Shown here one piece after another: positions 31,981 to 41,960 of a DNA stretch of 48,169 nucleotides. Numbering within the stretch: the first letter of the stretch is position 1; each line of letters starts with the position of its first letter. Both the position numbers and the translations under genes were made by a program. This DNA comes from Promethearchaeota archaeon. GTDB lineage: Archaea > Asgardarchaeota > Lokiarchaeia > Sigyniarchaeales > SOKP01. The stretch spans positions 3,901 to 52,069 of the forward strand of contig JAHPYZ010000028.1 of the NCBI GenBank assembly GCA_019058425.1, read 5' to 3'. The notes beneath the pieces were generated by a model. It was not told where the DNA came from and ran no database searches. It worked only from the letters and a program-made list of their open reading frames with translations.

Positions 31981-32778
31981 TTAATAGACAATAATTTCAA
32001 TTTTTTCATTATTGATTATCTCTTTAAAGATGGCAGCGATTTCTCTTTTCTTTTCATCATCTATCGCATAAACAAAATATTCGGCTGGAATTCTCGCAGT
32101 TGAATAAATTTGTATAATATCTGGTTGGATTTTTTTTAAAGCAAAAGCCAGGTCTTGAATATTTTTCGAATTGTTATTTGGTAAAAATGAGTCTTTATAT
32201 GAAGCAAAAACTAGAATCTGGATTGCTAACTTATTTTCTCTAAGCATTTCTTTTTTCAATTCTGCTAATGAATTAATTATAACTTCTATTTTAGGAGTCT
32301 CATGATTTGGACGATTAGTTCTTTTAAAATCTTCTTCATTTGCGGCATCTAATTTTGCTAAAACTAACTCAAACTTTTTTACTCTTCCTCTGACTTTATC
32401 GTCATATAAAGTACTAGAATTTGTAAATAAAGTGAGAATAGGTTTTTTATTTTTCCAATCTAATTCATTCCTAACATTATCTGCAATTTCAAAGAAATCT
32501 AAAAGATTCTCATTCAGAGTCGGTTCACCGTTGTAGCCAAAAGTAATTGAGTTTAAATGCGGAACATAGGTTAGAATCGATTTTAATTCTTTTCTAAAAT
32601 TTGATGATGGAGGTAATTTAATTCTATAATTAGGAGATACTAAATTTTCTTTTTTTGTTAAGCCAATTTCACAGTAAACACAATTATAGGTGCATAACTT
32701 ATAACTAGCTAAAACATTAATACCTAGAGAAAGCCCCAAACGCCTTGATCGAAACGGGCCGTATGTATATTCGCGCAA
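31981..32778 (-). CDS. Radical SAM protein
   Basis: 265 residues, TTG start. The start YGPFRSRRLGLSLGINV leads to the cluster motif CTYNCVYCEIG (Cys-x3-Cys-x2-Cys) that binds a 4Fe-4S cluster and S-adenosylmethionine. TFGYNGEPTLNEN is the GGE-like motif. The sequence resembles a widespread archaeal and bacterial family whose reaction is not established. It follows the alpha/beta hydrolase gene by 16 bases. Confidence 0.82.
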   Translation of the reverse strand: MREYTYGPFRSRRLGLSLGINVLASYKLCTYNCVYCEIGLTKKENLVSPNYRIKLPPSSNFRKELKSILTYVPHLNSITFGYNGEPTLNENLLDFFEIADNVRNELDWKNKKPILTLFTNSSTLYDDKVRGRVKKFELVLAKLDAANEEDFKRTNRPNHETPKIEVIINSLAELKKEMLRENKLAIQILVFASYKDSFLPNNNSKNIQDLAFALKKIQPDIIQIYSTARIPAEYFVYAIDDEKKREIAAIFKEIINNEKIEIIVY

Positions 32779-32794
32779 TTTTTTTTTATTCGAA

Positions 32795-33568
32795 TTATTT
32801 ATGATTTTTAATAAATTCTTCTAGTGCTTGATTTACTTCTTTAGGTTTTTCTAACAGAACACCATGCCCAGATTTATCTATAATGTGAAGAACTGAATTT
32901 ATAATTTTATCATGGAAAAATTGGGAATATTTTACAGGAGTAAGTTGATCATACTTACCACAGATAATTAAACATGGAACATCAATTGAACTTGTCTTAT
33001 TTAATGTATCAAAAGCATCACAGATTTTAAAATCATTATATGTTACATCTGGTTCTATTTGAGATGTCTCTAAAATTGTGTTTTCAATGATATCTTTAGG
33101 AGTTTTCCTATAAAATAAACCTACTTTCAAATTGTTCAAAAAAACATGATAGTCAGGTTTTATAGAATCAAAAATAACTTGACTCACTCGCATTCTTCCT
33201 CCTGTAGCGCATAGAATAAGAGCAGAGACATCATCAGGATATCTAAAGTAGTATTCTTGTATAACAACACCACCCAAAGAATGACCTCCTAAAATTAACT
33301 TCTTTGGTTTTAATATATCGACGAGTTTCTTAACAACATCAACATACAAGTCTAGAGATAATTCTGGAAATTTACTTGATTTATTATGTGAAGGTAAATC
33401 AATTGCAATTATATTATAGTCTATCTTTAAATAAAATTGATTTTCCCAGACATTTGAATTTTCTCCTGATCCATGTATCAATATAAGAATATTTTCTGAA
33501 TCATTATCCTTAATTTGGTAAAAAATTTGCTTATCTAAATATTCGAAGTATGGAAATATAGACACCAA
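32795..33568 (-). CDS. Alpha/beta hydrolase
   Basis: 257 residues starting with adjacent TTG and GTG. Features are the oxyanion-side motif LILIHGSGENSNVW, the nucleophile elbow GGHSLGGVV with Ser, the acid in ICGKYDQLTPV, and the His in DKSGHGVLLEKP. All three catalytic residues are present, so it is an active esterase or similar. The substrate is unknown. It may form an operon with the radical SAM gene downstream. Confidence 0.87.
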   Translation of the reverse strand: MVSIFPYFEYLDKQIFYQIKDNDSENILILIHGSGENSNVWENQFYLKIDYNIIAIDLPSHNKSSKFPELSLDLYVDVVKKLVDILKPKKLILGGHSLGGVVIQEYYFRYPDDVSALILCATGGRMRVSQVIFDSIKPDYHVFLNNLKVGLFYRKTPKDIIENTILETSQIEPDVTYNDFKICDAFDTLNKTSSIDVPCLIICGKYDQLTPVKYSQFFHDKIINSVLHIIDKSGHGVLLEKPKEVNQALEEFIKNHK

Positions 33569-33657
33569 AATGAAAAATTAAATATATAAAACTAAAAATA
33601 AATTTAAATTTAGATTTTTCTGATTTCTACCTAATAAAATTAAAAGTTAAAATCCTT

Positions 33658-36228
33658 CTAATTTCCGATCTCAACATCACGACGTTGCATTTCTAAGAGA
33701 CGCTTGTATTTCCCGTTGGCGGCTAATAGATCATCATGATTACCTTGTTCAACTATTCCTTTTTTATCAGCACTTATAACAATTATATAATCAGCATTTT
33801 TTATTGTAGAAAGCCGATGAGCTATAATAATTGTTGTTCTTCCTTTTCTGGCTTTATTTAAAGCATCTTGAATTAGGGTTTCAGTATATGGATCAACAGA
33901 AGAAGTCGCTTCATCTAGTATCAAAATTTTTGGGTCTGTAATCAAAGCTCTAGCAAAAGCTATTAACTGACGCTGACCAATGGAGATATTAGACGCGTTT
34001 TCCTTCAGTTTAGTATCATATTTCTTATGCAAAGCCTCAATAAAATTATGTAATCCAAGAAATTTAGAAACCTCAATCATTTTCTTCTCGATTTCCGGTG
34101 ACGGATCATTAAAAGCATAGAGTAGGTTTTCTCTAATCGTACCAGTAAAGAGAAATGCATCTTGAGGGACTAAACCAATCAGATCTCTTAAATCCTTTTT
34201 TGAGATCTCACGAATATTGACACCATCGAGTTTAATATTTCCATTATTTATATCATAAAACCGAGATATTAATTTTACTATAGTGGTTTTCCCTGCTCCA
34301 GTTTCTCCAACAATGGCAATGGTCTTTCCCTCTTCTATATCCAAATCTACATTTTTTAATACATAACCTTTTGACTGTTCATGCTTAATTATTACTTTTT
34401 CTTCTTCGATTGCATTTTGAACTATTTTAGGGATTTGTTCGTAGATCTCTTCAGGAATCTCGATTCCTGCTAACATCCTAATCATTGATTTGGGAGACAT
34501 TTGAGGTCTCCCTCCCATCATTTGCGGGCCTTCAGCCTGCATTCCACTGCCAGAAGATTGCTGAATTATTGCTTTATTTTCTAAACTTCTTTCCAGAAAT
34601 TTAGACATCTGTAATATTGCTTCAGCAGGTAAGTTAGGTAAAGAACTTACTGTTAATCCTTCCCCCATTTCTTTGTCAATAGAAAAAGAAGTCTTATATT
34701 CTGGATGATTTATTGAAATTTCAGTACCAGGTACAGCATATTCGAACTCTGCTAAAGTTGCATCTATAATGGTAGGAGTTACTGATGGATTTTTACCCAT
34801 AATGTTCATAAATAATTTCATTCTGATATTTTGGGGCATATTCATACCGTTCTTTATCATATATGAAGAATAGGGTTCAGGAAGTGATTTAATAAATTGA
34901 ATTACTCTTTGCATCATCGGATTATTTTGCTTATCCTGTGGATACATTCCCATAGGTGGTTCCGTCATTTTGAAATTCGGTGGACTTTGCTTCTTCATTG
35001 TCGGAGGTGATTTTTCAATACTCTCACCACCGAGTTCAATTAATTCATTGTCCTCCATAATATATCCAAAACTTACATCATCAAATTCAATTTTTCCCAA
35101 AACATTCTCAATCTTTATAGGATTATCAATATCAGGAATTTCAACTTTTTCTTCCAACAAAGTATAAATTCTATCACTCGCGGCTAGTGAGGATGCAATA
35201 ATCTCTTGAAGTTGCATTAACATCATAAATGGTCTGAAAAATTGACCCAAGATAGTTATGAAGGCACTAAGAATTCCCACGGTCACAGTAACTCCAAAAA
35301 CGGAAACATTTCCTAAATAGGCAAATCCTCCTGCTAATAATACCCCTGCAGTGAGAAGTGTAGTTACAAAAGCAATTAGAGGGAAAATAGTTGCCATAAA
35401 CTTTCTTATTTTTAGCATAGCATTGTAATTAGCAGTATTTGCTTTATCAAACTCAACTGAGGCCTTTTTCTCTTGACCATAAGCTTGGACTACCTTTGCT
35501 CCTGCAACATTCTCTTGAATTGTGGAGGTCACTCCCCCAATTGTTTTCCTTGATTCTTTAAACAATTTCATTGCGACTTTTCTAAATAAATATGTAAAGA
35601 TAAAAAATACTGGAAAGACCACCATCGAGAGTAAAGCCAAGTAGAAATTCAAGAAGTACATAATTACAATAGTAAGGCCTAAACTAACAATACTATTAAT
35701 GATTTGTACAAATTGACCACCAACTAATTGATTAAGAAGTGTAACATCATTTGTTGTAATAGAAATTATATCTCCAGAAGCTCTTTGATCAAAATAGCTT
35801 AAAGACATATCTTGCAATTTGAAGAAAAGATCATTTCTGATTTCGTACGTAATTTTTTGAGATATTTTCCCCATACCAAACTGAGAAATATAAGTAATTA
35901 TTGCCATGACTAAAAGTAAACCAAAATAAATGGAACTCATAACGATTATATATCGAGAATTCCCGGCGACAATTCCTAAGTCGATAATATTAGCGGAAAT
36001 TAAGGGTGTTATTGACGTTATTAACGTACCAATCAATAGTAATATAAAAAAGGTTACAAATTTCCCTTTAAATGGTATAATATATGAAAATAGCCATTTC
36101 CAAAGATCTTTTCTTGGATGCTCTAACTTTTTTTTTTCTGAATCCATAAAAAAATGAGGTCGATGGCTGGCACTAGGTTGTATTATTTCAGCTTCTTCTT
36201 TTTCCTTTTTATTATGATTATTACTCAT
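33658..36228 (-). CDS. ABC exporter half (membrane plus ATPase) with a large insert in the ATPase domain
   Basis: 856 residues, where about 580 is usual. An N-terminal cytoplasmic stretch precedes six membrane helices (about 50-350). The ATPase domain starts FDDVSFGYI (A-loop Tyr389) but Walker A (GETGAGKTT, 641-649) comes about 250 residues later, not about 25. The insert (about 391-620) is rich in Met, Pro, Gln and has a Gly-rich part. Walker B is ILILDEATSSVD with a catalytic Glu, and the signature is SNISIGQRQL, a departure from LSGGQ. This is the catalytically competent Walker B partner of a heterodimer with the gene at 36241-37974, which lies 12 bases upstream. Lipid or drug export is a likely but unproven role. 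Confidence 0.88.
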   Translation of the reverse strand: MSNNHNKKEKEEAEIIQPSASHRPHFFMDSEKKKLEHPRKDLWKWLFSYIIPFKGKFVTFFILLLIGTLITSITPLISANIIDLGIVAGNSRYIIVMSSIYFGLLLVMAIITYISQFGMGKISQKITYEIRNDLFFKLQDMSLSYFDQRASGDIISITTNDVTLLNQLVGGQFVQIINSIVSLGLTIVIMYFLNFYLALLSMVVFPVFFIFTYLFRKVAMKLFKESRKTIGGVTSTIQENVAGAKVVQAYGQEKKASVEFDKANTANYNAMLKIRKFMATIFPLIAFVTTLLTAGVLLAGGFAYLGNVSVFGVTVTVGILSAFITILGQFFRPFMMLMQLQEIIASSLAASDRIYTLLEEKVEIPDIDNPIKIENVLGKIEFDDVSFGYIMEDNELIELGGESIEKSPPTMKKQSPPNFKMTEPPMGMYPQDKQNNPMMQRVIQFIKSLPEPYSSYMIKNGMNMPQNIRMKLFMNIMGKNPSVTPTIIDATLAEFEYAVPGTEISINHPEYKTSFSIDKEMGEGLTVSSLPNLPAEAILQMSKFLERSLENKAIIQQSSGSGMQAEGPQMMGGRPQMSPKSMIRMLAGIEIPEEIYEQIPKIVQNAIEEEKVIIKHEQSKGYVLKNVDLDIEEGKTIAIVGETGAGKTTIVKLISRFYDINNGNIKLDGVNIREISKKDLRDLIGLVPQDAFLFTGTIRENLLYAFNDPSPEIEKKMIEVSKFLGLHNFIEALHKKYDTKLKENASNISIGQRQLIAFARALITDPKILILDEATSSVDPYTETLIQDALNKARKGRTTIIIAHRLSTIKNADYIIVISADKKGIVEQGNHDDLLAANGKYKRLLEMQRRDVEIGN

Positions 36229-36240
36229 TTTGTAAACCCA

Positions 36241-37974
36241 CTAATTTGAAATTTTAGCTTTTTGTTTTTGGAATAAGGTTTCATATATCTGTTTATAAAG
36301 AACATTTGACTCTATTAACGCCCCATGGCTCCCCAAACCAACAACTCTTCCACGATCGAGAATCAGAATGATATCAGCGTTCCGAATTGTAGAAATGCGT
36401 TGTGTGATTATTATTGTAGTTGTTTCATTCATAACTTTTGTCAAAGCTTCCTGAATTTTATATTCTGTTTCCACGTCAACAGAGCTTGTAGAATCATCAA
36501 AAATTAATATTTTTGGTTTAATAATTAAGGCTCTTGCAATGGATAAACGTTGTTTTTGCCCACCAGAGAGTCTAGTTCCCCTTTCACCTACGATTGAATC
36601 ATATCCATCAGGTAGTGAAGTTATGAAATCATGCAAATTAGCAATTTTTGCAGCGTTTATTATGTCTTCTTTAGTAGCATCTTCCTTACCGTAAGCTATA
36701 TTATCTGAAATGCTTTTATTAAATAGATAGGTTTCTTGTGAAACGATTCCTATATTACAGCGTAGATCTTTTAGTAAGTAATTCCTTATATCTCTTCCAT
36801 CAATATTAATTTTTCCTTCATTTACTTCATAGAAGCGAGGGATTAAACTAATTATCGTTGATTTACCAGATCCAGTAGTACCTAATATCGCCATAGTTTT
36901 ACCTGCAGGAACCTTAAAAGACACGTTTTTTAAAATTCGATTATCCGGGATGTATCCAAAAGTAACATCATCAAACTCAACTTCACCATCCAACGATTCT
37001 ATAGAAATCGCATCAGGTAAGTCAATTATTTCAGGAGCGGAATCAATTACTTCTCTTACTCTCGTCAAGGCGGCGTCTGCTTGAATATATATAAGCATGA
37101 TCTGCCCTAACATCATCAATGGAAATCCTAATGAAGCGACATATGATTCTAAAGTTACTAAAGTCTGTAGATCCATTATTCCCTCTATAACCCACAGGCC
37201 TCCTAAGAAAAAAGTAATGATTATCATAAATCCGATAATAATGTAGATCACAGGCATATACAATGAATTAAATTTTACCGATTCTACACTTGCTTTATAA
37301 AAACGTTTATTATCTTTCAGAAACTTTTGACGTTCTTTATCTTGAGTACTAAACATCCGAACCACCTCAGCTCCAACTATATTTTCTCTGATAGTGTTTG
37401 TTAAATTACCAAAACTTTCCCTTGTCTCTAAAAATATAGGTTTTAACTTCTTGGCTATAAAAAAGGATAGTCCTATTGATATTGTAAAACCTATTACTAA
37501 AAGGAGAGTTAACTCTAAACTGAAAATTAAAAATCCTATGGTAATTCCTATGAGTTGAAGTATTGACTGTAGACCTAGTTGTAAGCCAAATCCAAATATT
37601 TGTTGTGTCTCTTCAATATCACTTGTAGCTCTGGAGATTAATTGTCCAGTTTCAGTCTTATCAAAGTAAGAAAAAGACTGTCTATATATAGCATTACTAA
37701 TATCATTTCTTAGATAATATATTGCCCTTGAAGAAACTTCAGCGCCTCTAAGTCTAGCTGCTCTATTTGAAAAATATGCCAAACCAGCAAACATTATTAT
37801 AAATAAGAAATTAATCATTAAATTTCTAGCATCAGTTATTCCTCCAACTAATCTTCCAATAAATATGGGAGTAGAAGTAGAAAAAATCGTTGATAACGTT
37901 AGAAAAGTGAATTGAAATATAAAATCTTTTCGAGATTTTAACCAATACTTTAATATCATACGTGCAGAGTTCAT
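36241..37974 (-). CDS. ABC exporter half, degenerate Walker B
   Basis: 577 residues. Six membrane helices (about 15-300) and an ATPase domain with GTTGSGKST, TRLSGGQKQRLSIARA and ILIFDDSTSSVD. The Walker B second acidic residue is Asp, not Glu. This pattern, together with the partner's altered signature, is that of asymmetric heterodimeric exporters such as TM287/288 and LmrCD. The two genes are in one transcription unit with the ORF order conserved for such pairs. Confidence 0.9.
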   Translation of the reverse strand: MNSARMILKYWLKSRKDFIFQFTFLTLSTIFSTSTPIFIGRLVGGITDARNLMINFLFIIMFAGLAYFSNRAARLRGAEVSSRAIYYLRNDISNAIYRQSFSYFDKTETGQLISRATSDIEETQQIFGFGLQLGLQSILQLIGITIGFLIFSLELTLLLVIGFTISIGLSFFIAKKLKPIFLETRESFGNLTNTIRENIVGAEVVRMFSTQDKERQKFLKDNKRFYKASVESVKFNSLYMPVIYIIIGFMIIITFFLGGLWVIEGIMDLQTLVTLESYVASLGFPLMMLGQIMLIYIQADAALTRVREVIDSAPEIIDLPDAISIESLDGEVEFDDVTFGYIPDNRILKNVSFKVPAGKTMAILGTTGSGKSTIISLIPRFYEVNEGKINIDGRDIRNYLLKDLRCNIGIVSQETYLFNKSISDNIAYGKEDATKEDIINAAKIANLHDFITSLPDGYDSIVGERGTRLSGGQKQRLSIARALIIKPKILIFDDSTSSVDVETEYKIQEALTKVMNETTTIIITQRISTIRNADIILILDRGRVVGLGSHGALIESNVLYKQIYETLFQKQKAKISN

Positions 37975-38193
37975 TTTTACTCATCCTGAAAGTTTTTCTT
38001 CTTATTCTGAAAATTTTTCCTTTCTTTCTTAATTTTTATCAAAAGTTTATTCATATTAGAATCCATTTCTTATCACAACTTTCTTAATTTGCTAAAATGT
38101 TAATTCCAAAAATATTTTTTGATTTTAAATGATAAATATTGTCTAATCATAATTTTCCACCTTTAAAATATAAATTATTAAAAAAAAAGAGAT

Positions 38194-39174
38194 TTATTTG
38201 TTTCTCTTCCTTATTCTGTTAATCTTCCGTTTTCTGAAAACAATATAAACACTTAGCACACCAATACATATTGCAACTACGACAATTATCGTATAAAAGA
38301 CCCAATCTGAATTTCTACTAACAATTTGATATATTATATTACTATCAGCATCCTTTACTACAAATGAAGACATTATTCCCTCAGAACCAAAAGTTATTTC
38401 TACAGAATAATCTGTTTCACCGATACGGTTTATTGTAAGAATTTTATTGTTAGTTGTTGCATTTTTACAATCGAGTACAGTAATAAGCTCTGCTAAATAG
38501 TACGCAAATGGAAAGCCTAATGTAAGCCCATTGAAGAAAAACGTCCATAGAAACTCATCTGGTTCTAAGATTGGAAAGCTATAATTATAAAATTGGATCG
38601 CAGGAAGACTGTTTAATTCTGCGGATAAATTGTTATAGTCGAAAAGAATATCATCGAAATCTGATGGATTTTTAAATAATAAAAGTGCTTCATTTGCATT
38701 CGTAGGATCTTCCTCGAAGCTTCCAATTGTGAAATTCCATGCTGCACGTAGTCCAACCCATAAATTATAGCTATTTGTGTAATTAGCGTTTATAGTAGTT
38801 TCGTTATATCCTTGGTTGTTCATTAGTCCTAATAAAGGTATAAGTTCCTCAGATTCAAATAATGCTGGTAAAAATAATGAAACTAAAACATCATATGTTT
38901 CCCAAGTAACATAATTCCAACCTTTAACCGTGTATTTACTTTTCGCACTAGTTTGATTTGAATCTCCTTCGAACCAATTTGAAGGTGTCGTATTGGTATT
39001 TACTGTAGTTTTCCACGCAGTTACATCATACTGTGAAACTATAAGTACTTCAGTGCCTTTAGTTAAAGCAATATTATAATTTCCATTAGCAACGCTAGAT
39101 GTTGAAAACATTCCTAAGAAAATTATACAGAGAAGTGATACTCCAATTATGCTTAATCTTGTATTTTTCTTCAT
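38194..39174 (-). CDS. Exported, membrane-anchored protein of the ABC locus
   Basis: 326 residues. An N-terminal signal or anchor (LSIIGVSLLCIIFLGMFS), a large extracytoplasmic part with many aromatic residues and NxS/T sequons, and a C-terminal membrane helix (FYTIIVVVAICIGVLSVYIVF) with a basic tail (RKRKINRIRKRNK). It starts one base after the stop of the ABC-2 permease gene, with a GGAGG 12 bases upstream of the ATG. It may be a partner of the transporter. No family recognised. Confidence 0.55.
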   Translation of the reverse strand: MKKNTRLSIIGVSLLCIIFLGMFSTSSVANGNYNIALTKGTEVLIVSQYDVTAWKTTVNTNTTPSNWFEGDSNQTSAKSKYTVKGWNYVTWETYDVLVSLFLPALFESEELIPLLGLMNNQGYNETTINANYTNSYNLWVGLRAAWNFTIGSFEEDPTNANEALLLFKNPSDFDDILFDYNNLSAELNSLPAIQFYNYSFPILEPDEFLWTFFFNGLTLGFPFAYYLAELITVLDCKNATTNNKILTINRIGETDYSVEITFGSEGIMSSFVVKDADSNIIYQIVSRNSDWVFYTIIVVVAICIGVLSVYIVFRKRKINRIRKRNK

Positions 39175-39175
39175 T

Positions 39176-40030
39176 TTATAATTGCCTCCGTTTGAATAGA
39201 TATGCAGCTAATAGAAAATATAACACTATAAAAACAAGTAGTAGTGTAATTCCCATCTCAATACTTGGTGTTACCCATTGACCAAATGAAAAGTCACCAC
39301 CCATACCACCTGGACCCATACCACTAAATGAAAATTCAGAATATCTTGGATCTGGAAAAGGATATTCAAGTATTCCAGTTATGAGACTACCTAGATATGC
39401 CAAAGAATATAAAGGTTCAAAACTATCCTTCAACAGTAATGTCACAATCTGATCAGCAATATTAAATCCAATTAAAAGAATTATTAAAGTAGAAATAATT
39501 GTGAGATTTACACTTCTCATAAATGAGCTGAAAAATGTAACAAAACTACTTAAAGCTATTACATATAATATTGCTATACCGTATGAATAAAATAATCGGA
39601 TGTTAATTGGCCCACCATAATAGAATAATCCGAAAATTCCTAAAATAAAATAGTAGAGTGTTATAATACCAACAACAAGTATTAAATTTCCAAAATATTT
39701 GCCTAGTATCAATTTATATTTGTTTATTTTCGGAAAGACTATAAAGCCTGTTTTTTTATCAAATTCAGAACAAATAATTCCCGAGAAAAATAAACACGCC
39801 CCAAATAGAGTTATGAATGAAATAAATTGTAAGCCATTATTAAAGAACTCTGCTTGTGTGTCTGATAAAAGATAACTAGGGATTAATTGTAGGACATAAC
39901 CCAATAAAACTGCTACAATTATTGAGATTAAAGAAAAGAAATAAAACTTTTTTCTTTGTTTTTTAATTTCAAAAACAATGGTGTAAAACATTGGTTTTAT
40001 TCCTTTAAATCTATTTTTTCTATTTTCCAT
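39176..40030 (-). CDS. ABC-2 type transporter permease
   Basis: 284 residues with six hydrophobic segments (for example FYFFSLISIIVAVLLGYVL, FISFITLFGACLFFSGII). A Gly/Met-rich loop (GPGGMGGDF) lies near the last helix. The ATG overlaps the last 11 bases of the ATPase gene, and GGGGTG just upstream serves as ribosome-binding site. It forms the membrane part of an exporter with the ATPase at 40020. Confidence 0.82.
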   Translation of the reverse strand: MENRKNRFKGIKPMFYTIVFEIKKQRKKFYFFSLISIIVAVLLGYVLQLIPSYLLSDTQAEFFNNGLQFISFITLFGACLFFSGIICSEFDKKTGFIVFPKINKYKLILGKYFGNLILVVGIITLYYFILGIFGLFYYGGPINIRLFYSYGIAILYVIALSSFVTFFSSFMRSVNLTIISTLIILLIGFNIADQIVTLLLKDSFEPLYSLAYLGSLITGILEYPFPDPRYSEFSFSGMGPGGMGGDFSFGQWVTPSIEMGITLLLVFIVLYFLLAAYLFKRRQL

Positions 40031-41111
40031 TTTTTTGCACCCCCCTATTTAATGCATTTTTTTCTTTTGAATCATTATCTTTTACCATTTCAGCATAAAC
40101 TCTTTCCAGTTGAGAAGTTTTTGGCTGAGTGAATGAGATCACAGTAAAATCTGATTCGAACTCCTTGATCAAAATCTTTAAGATATCTCCTTTTGATTCA
40201 TTTCTTCCATCATAAAAAATTTTTAATCCTTGCTTTTTAGGAGAATACTTCACTGGAATTTTTGATATCATTGGATCTAAATCTTTATCAAGATAAGGAT
40301 CAAGTCTTTCAGTTAAATGATTAATTAATGGTTCTAATTCACTTGGTTTCACTGGCTCAAGTAATATGCAGTTTAATTCACTAGTCTTTAAAGTAAGTGC
40401 TAAATTCTCTACAGTATCAAATCCTATTATAGAGCCATAATTGATTAACGCAATTTTGTCACATACTTCAGAAATTTCATATAGCATATGGGAAGCAACA
40501 AATATTGTTTTTCCTAGTGATTGAAGTTCTCGGATATATTTCCTAATTTCAACACGTGCTAATGGATCCAAACCTGTTTGTGGTTCATCCAATATTATTA
40601 TCTCTGGATCATGTATAAGTGCTTGAATTATTCCTATTTTCTGTGTCATTCCTTTTGAAAAAGTTTTAACTGGTTTATGTTTCCATTCAGAGAGCTTGAA
40701 ACGTTCTAAAAGTTCATCAATTCTTTGATCGATTTTATTCTTTGGGTAATTTTGGAGATTTGCGAAATATCTTAATAATTGATACGCCGTCATGTTGTAA
40801 AAAGCAGGAATATCAATTAAAAATCCTATTTGAGTTATATTCCTTGAGATCTTATCCAAATCCTGTAATTCGCTATGATTAGTACTAATAAGAATTCTCC
40901 CTGAGTTTGGTCTTAATATCTTTGCTATCATCTTTATTGTGGTAGTTTTACCCGCTCCATTAGGACCAACTAAACCTATAGTTTCCCCTCTATATACTTC
41001 AAGATTAATACTGTTAACTGCCGTCAAATCCCCAAATCTTTTTGTTAAAGCTTCCAATTTTAAAACAATCTCAGATTTATCATTAATTTTTTCCTTAGAC
41101 ATCATCATCAT
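40020..41111 (-). CDS. ABC transporter ATPase subunit
   Basis: 363 residues. Walker A is GLVGPNGAGKTTTIKMI, Q-loop in ITQIGFLIDIPAF, signature TFSKGMTQKIGIIQAL, Walker B IIILDEPQTGLDPLA, and H-switch VASHML. The C-terminal 130 residues are an extra domain seen in ABC-2 exporters of the CcmA/multidrug type. It begins with four ATG codons that overlap the end of the PadR gene by 17 bases, so it is translationally coupled. Confidence 0.93.
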   Translation of the reverse strand: MMMMSKEKINDKSEIVLKLEALTKRFGDLTAVNSINLEVYRGETIGLVGPNGAGKTTTIKMIAKILRPNSGRILISTNHSELQDLDKISRNITQIGFLIDIPAFYNMTAYQLLRYFANLQNYPKNKIDQRIDELLERFKLSEWKHKPVKTFSKGMTQKIGIIQALIHDPEIIILDEPQTGLDPLARVEIRKYIRELQSLGKTIFVASHMLYEISEVCDKIALINYGSIIGFDTVENLALTLKTSELNCILLEPVKPSELEPLINHLTERLDPYLDKDLDPMISKIPVKYSPKKQGLKIFYDGRNESKGDILKILIKEFESDFTVISFTQPKTSQLERVYAEMVKDNDSKEKNALNRGVQKNGK

Positions 41112-41841
41112 ATTCCTTGTTTTTTTTAATTGCTTTATTAACCATTTCTATTATCTTATCTTTATTTAAGGAATCCATATTTTCAATTTCTTCAATCATA
41201 TTATCTAAGTCGACTCTAGCATCTTTAAGGTTTTCAATTCTTCTTTCTATTTGTTGAAGCATACCTTTCATCCAGGATCTCACTCCTCTAAAAAAATCAA
41301 TCGCATCATCTTTCGACTCAAATTCATTTATTTTCTCTGATAATAGCAATTTTAATCCCTTAGAGGGTGATATCTCTGACATCATACTAAATAAATTTGC
41401 CCACCTCAATTTTAATTCGTCTAAGAATTTCCTTCCAAGATCCGTTATTATAAAGAATTTATTGGCTCGACCTTCAACTATTTCTTCCGTAGATTCTAAA
41501 TATTTCTTTTCTTCCAATTCCTGTAGGGTTCTTATCAAAGTTCCTCTTGGAAAATTATACTTGTCTTGCAATTGATACCCAGTAATTCCCTCTGGATATT
41601 CTGAAATTATCAATAAAATGATGAAATCTCTAATTTCTTGAAACGATTCCCTTCCTATCGGTAGAGGAGGTTTGAAATGACCTTTTGAAAATGGTCGAAA
41701 TGCTCCAAATGCGGGAAAACCACCAAATGGAGGTTGATGTGGAGGTCCATGATGTTCAGGTGGACCATGTCCCATGAATCTATGTGGTTCATTTTCAAAA
41801 CTAAAATGATCTATATCTTTTTTAAACACTGTTTTAAACAC
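41095..41841 (-). CDS. PadR-family transcriptional regulator with His/Pro/Gly-rich N-terminus
   Basis: 248 residues, GTG start. Residues about 20-60 are rich in His, Pro, Gly and Phe (FMGHGPPEHHGPPHQPPFGG), as if able to bind metal. The winged helix (RDFIILLIISEYPEGITGYQ, then LIRTLQELEEKKYL) matches PadR, followed by a coiled-coil dimer arm. PadR proteins repress efflux genes until a ligand binds. It is the first gene of an operon with the ABC exporter, and an operator-like inverted repeat is 14 bases upstream of its start. Confidence 0.82.
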   Translation of the reverse strand: MFKTVFKKDIDHFSFENEPHRFMGHGPPEHHGPPHQPPFGGFPAFGAFRPFSKGHFKPPLPIGRESFQEIRDFIILLIISEYPEGITGYQLQDKYNFPRGTLIRTLQELEEKKYLESTEEIVEGRANKFFIITDLGRKFLDELKLRWANLFSMMSEISPSKGLKLLLSEKINEFESKDDAIDFFRGVRSWMKGMLQQIERRIENLKDARVDLDNMIEEIENMDSLNKDKIIEMVNKAIKKNKEYDDDV

Positions 41842-41854
41842 CTAAAACCAGTAA

Positions 41855-41878
41855 ATGTCATATGTCCAAATATGACAT
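41855..41878. promoter_or_regulatory. PadR operator-like inverted repeat
   Basis: A perfect nine-base inverted repeat (ATGTCATAT, six bases, ATATGACAT), 14 bases before the PadR start. Within it is ATGT, nine bases, ACAT, the pattern reported for PadR-family operators. It would let PadR block its own operon. Confidence 0.6.
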
Positions 41879-41960
41879 ATGATCAAATAATAAATTTTCT
41901 TATTTAAATATTTCGCTAAATTATTTTAACTTTAGAGATTTATAAAAAAAGTGAATATTC

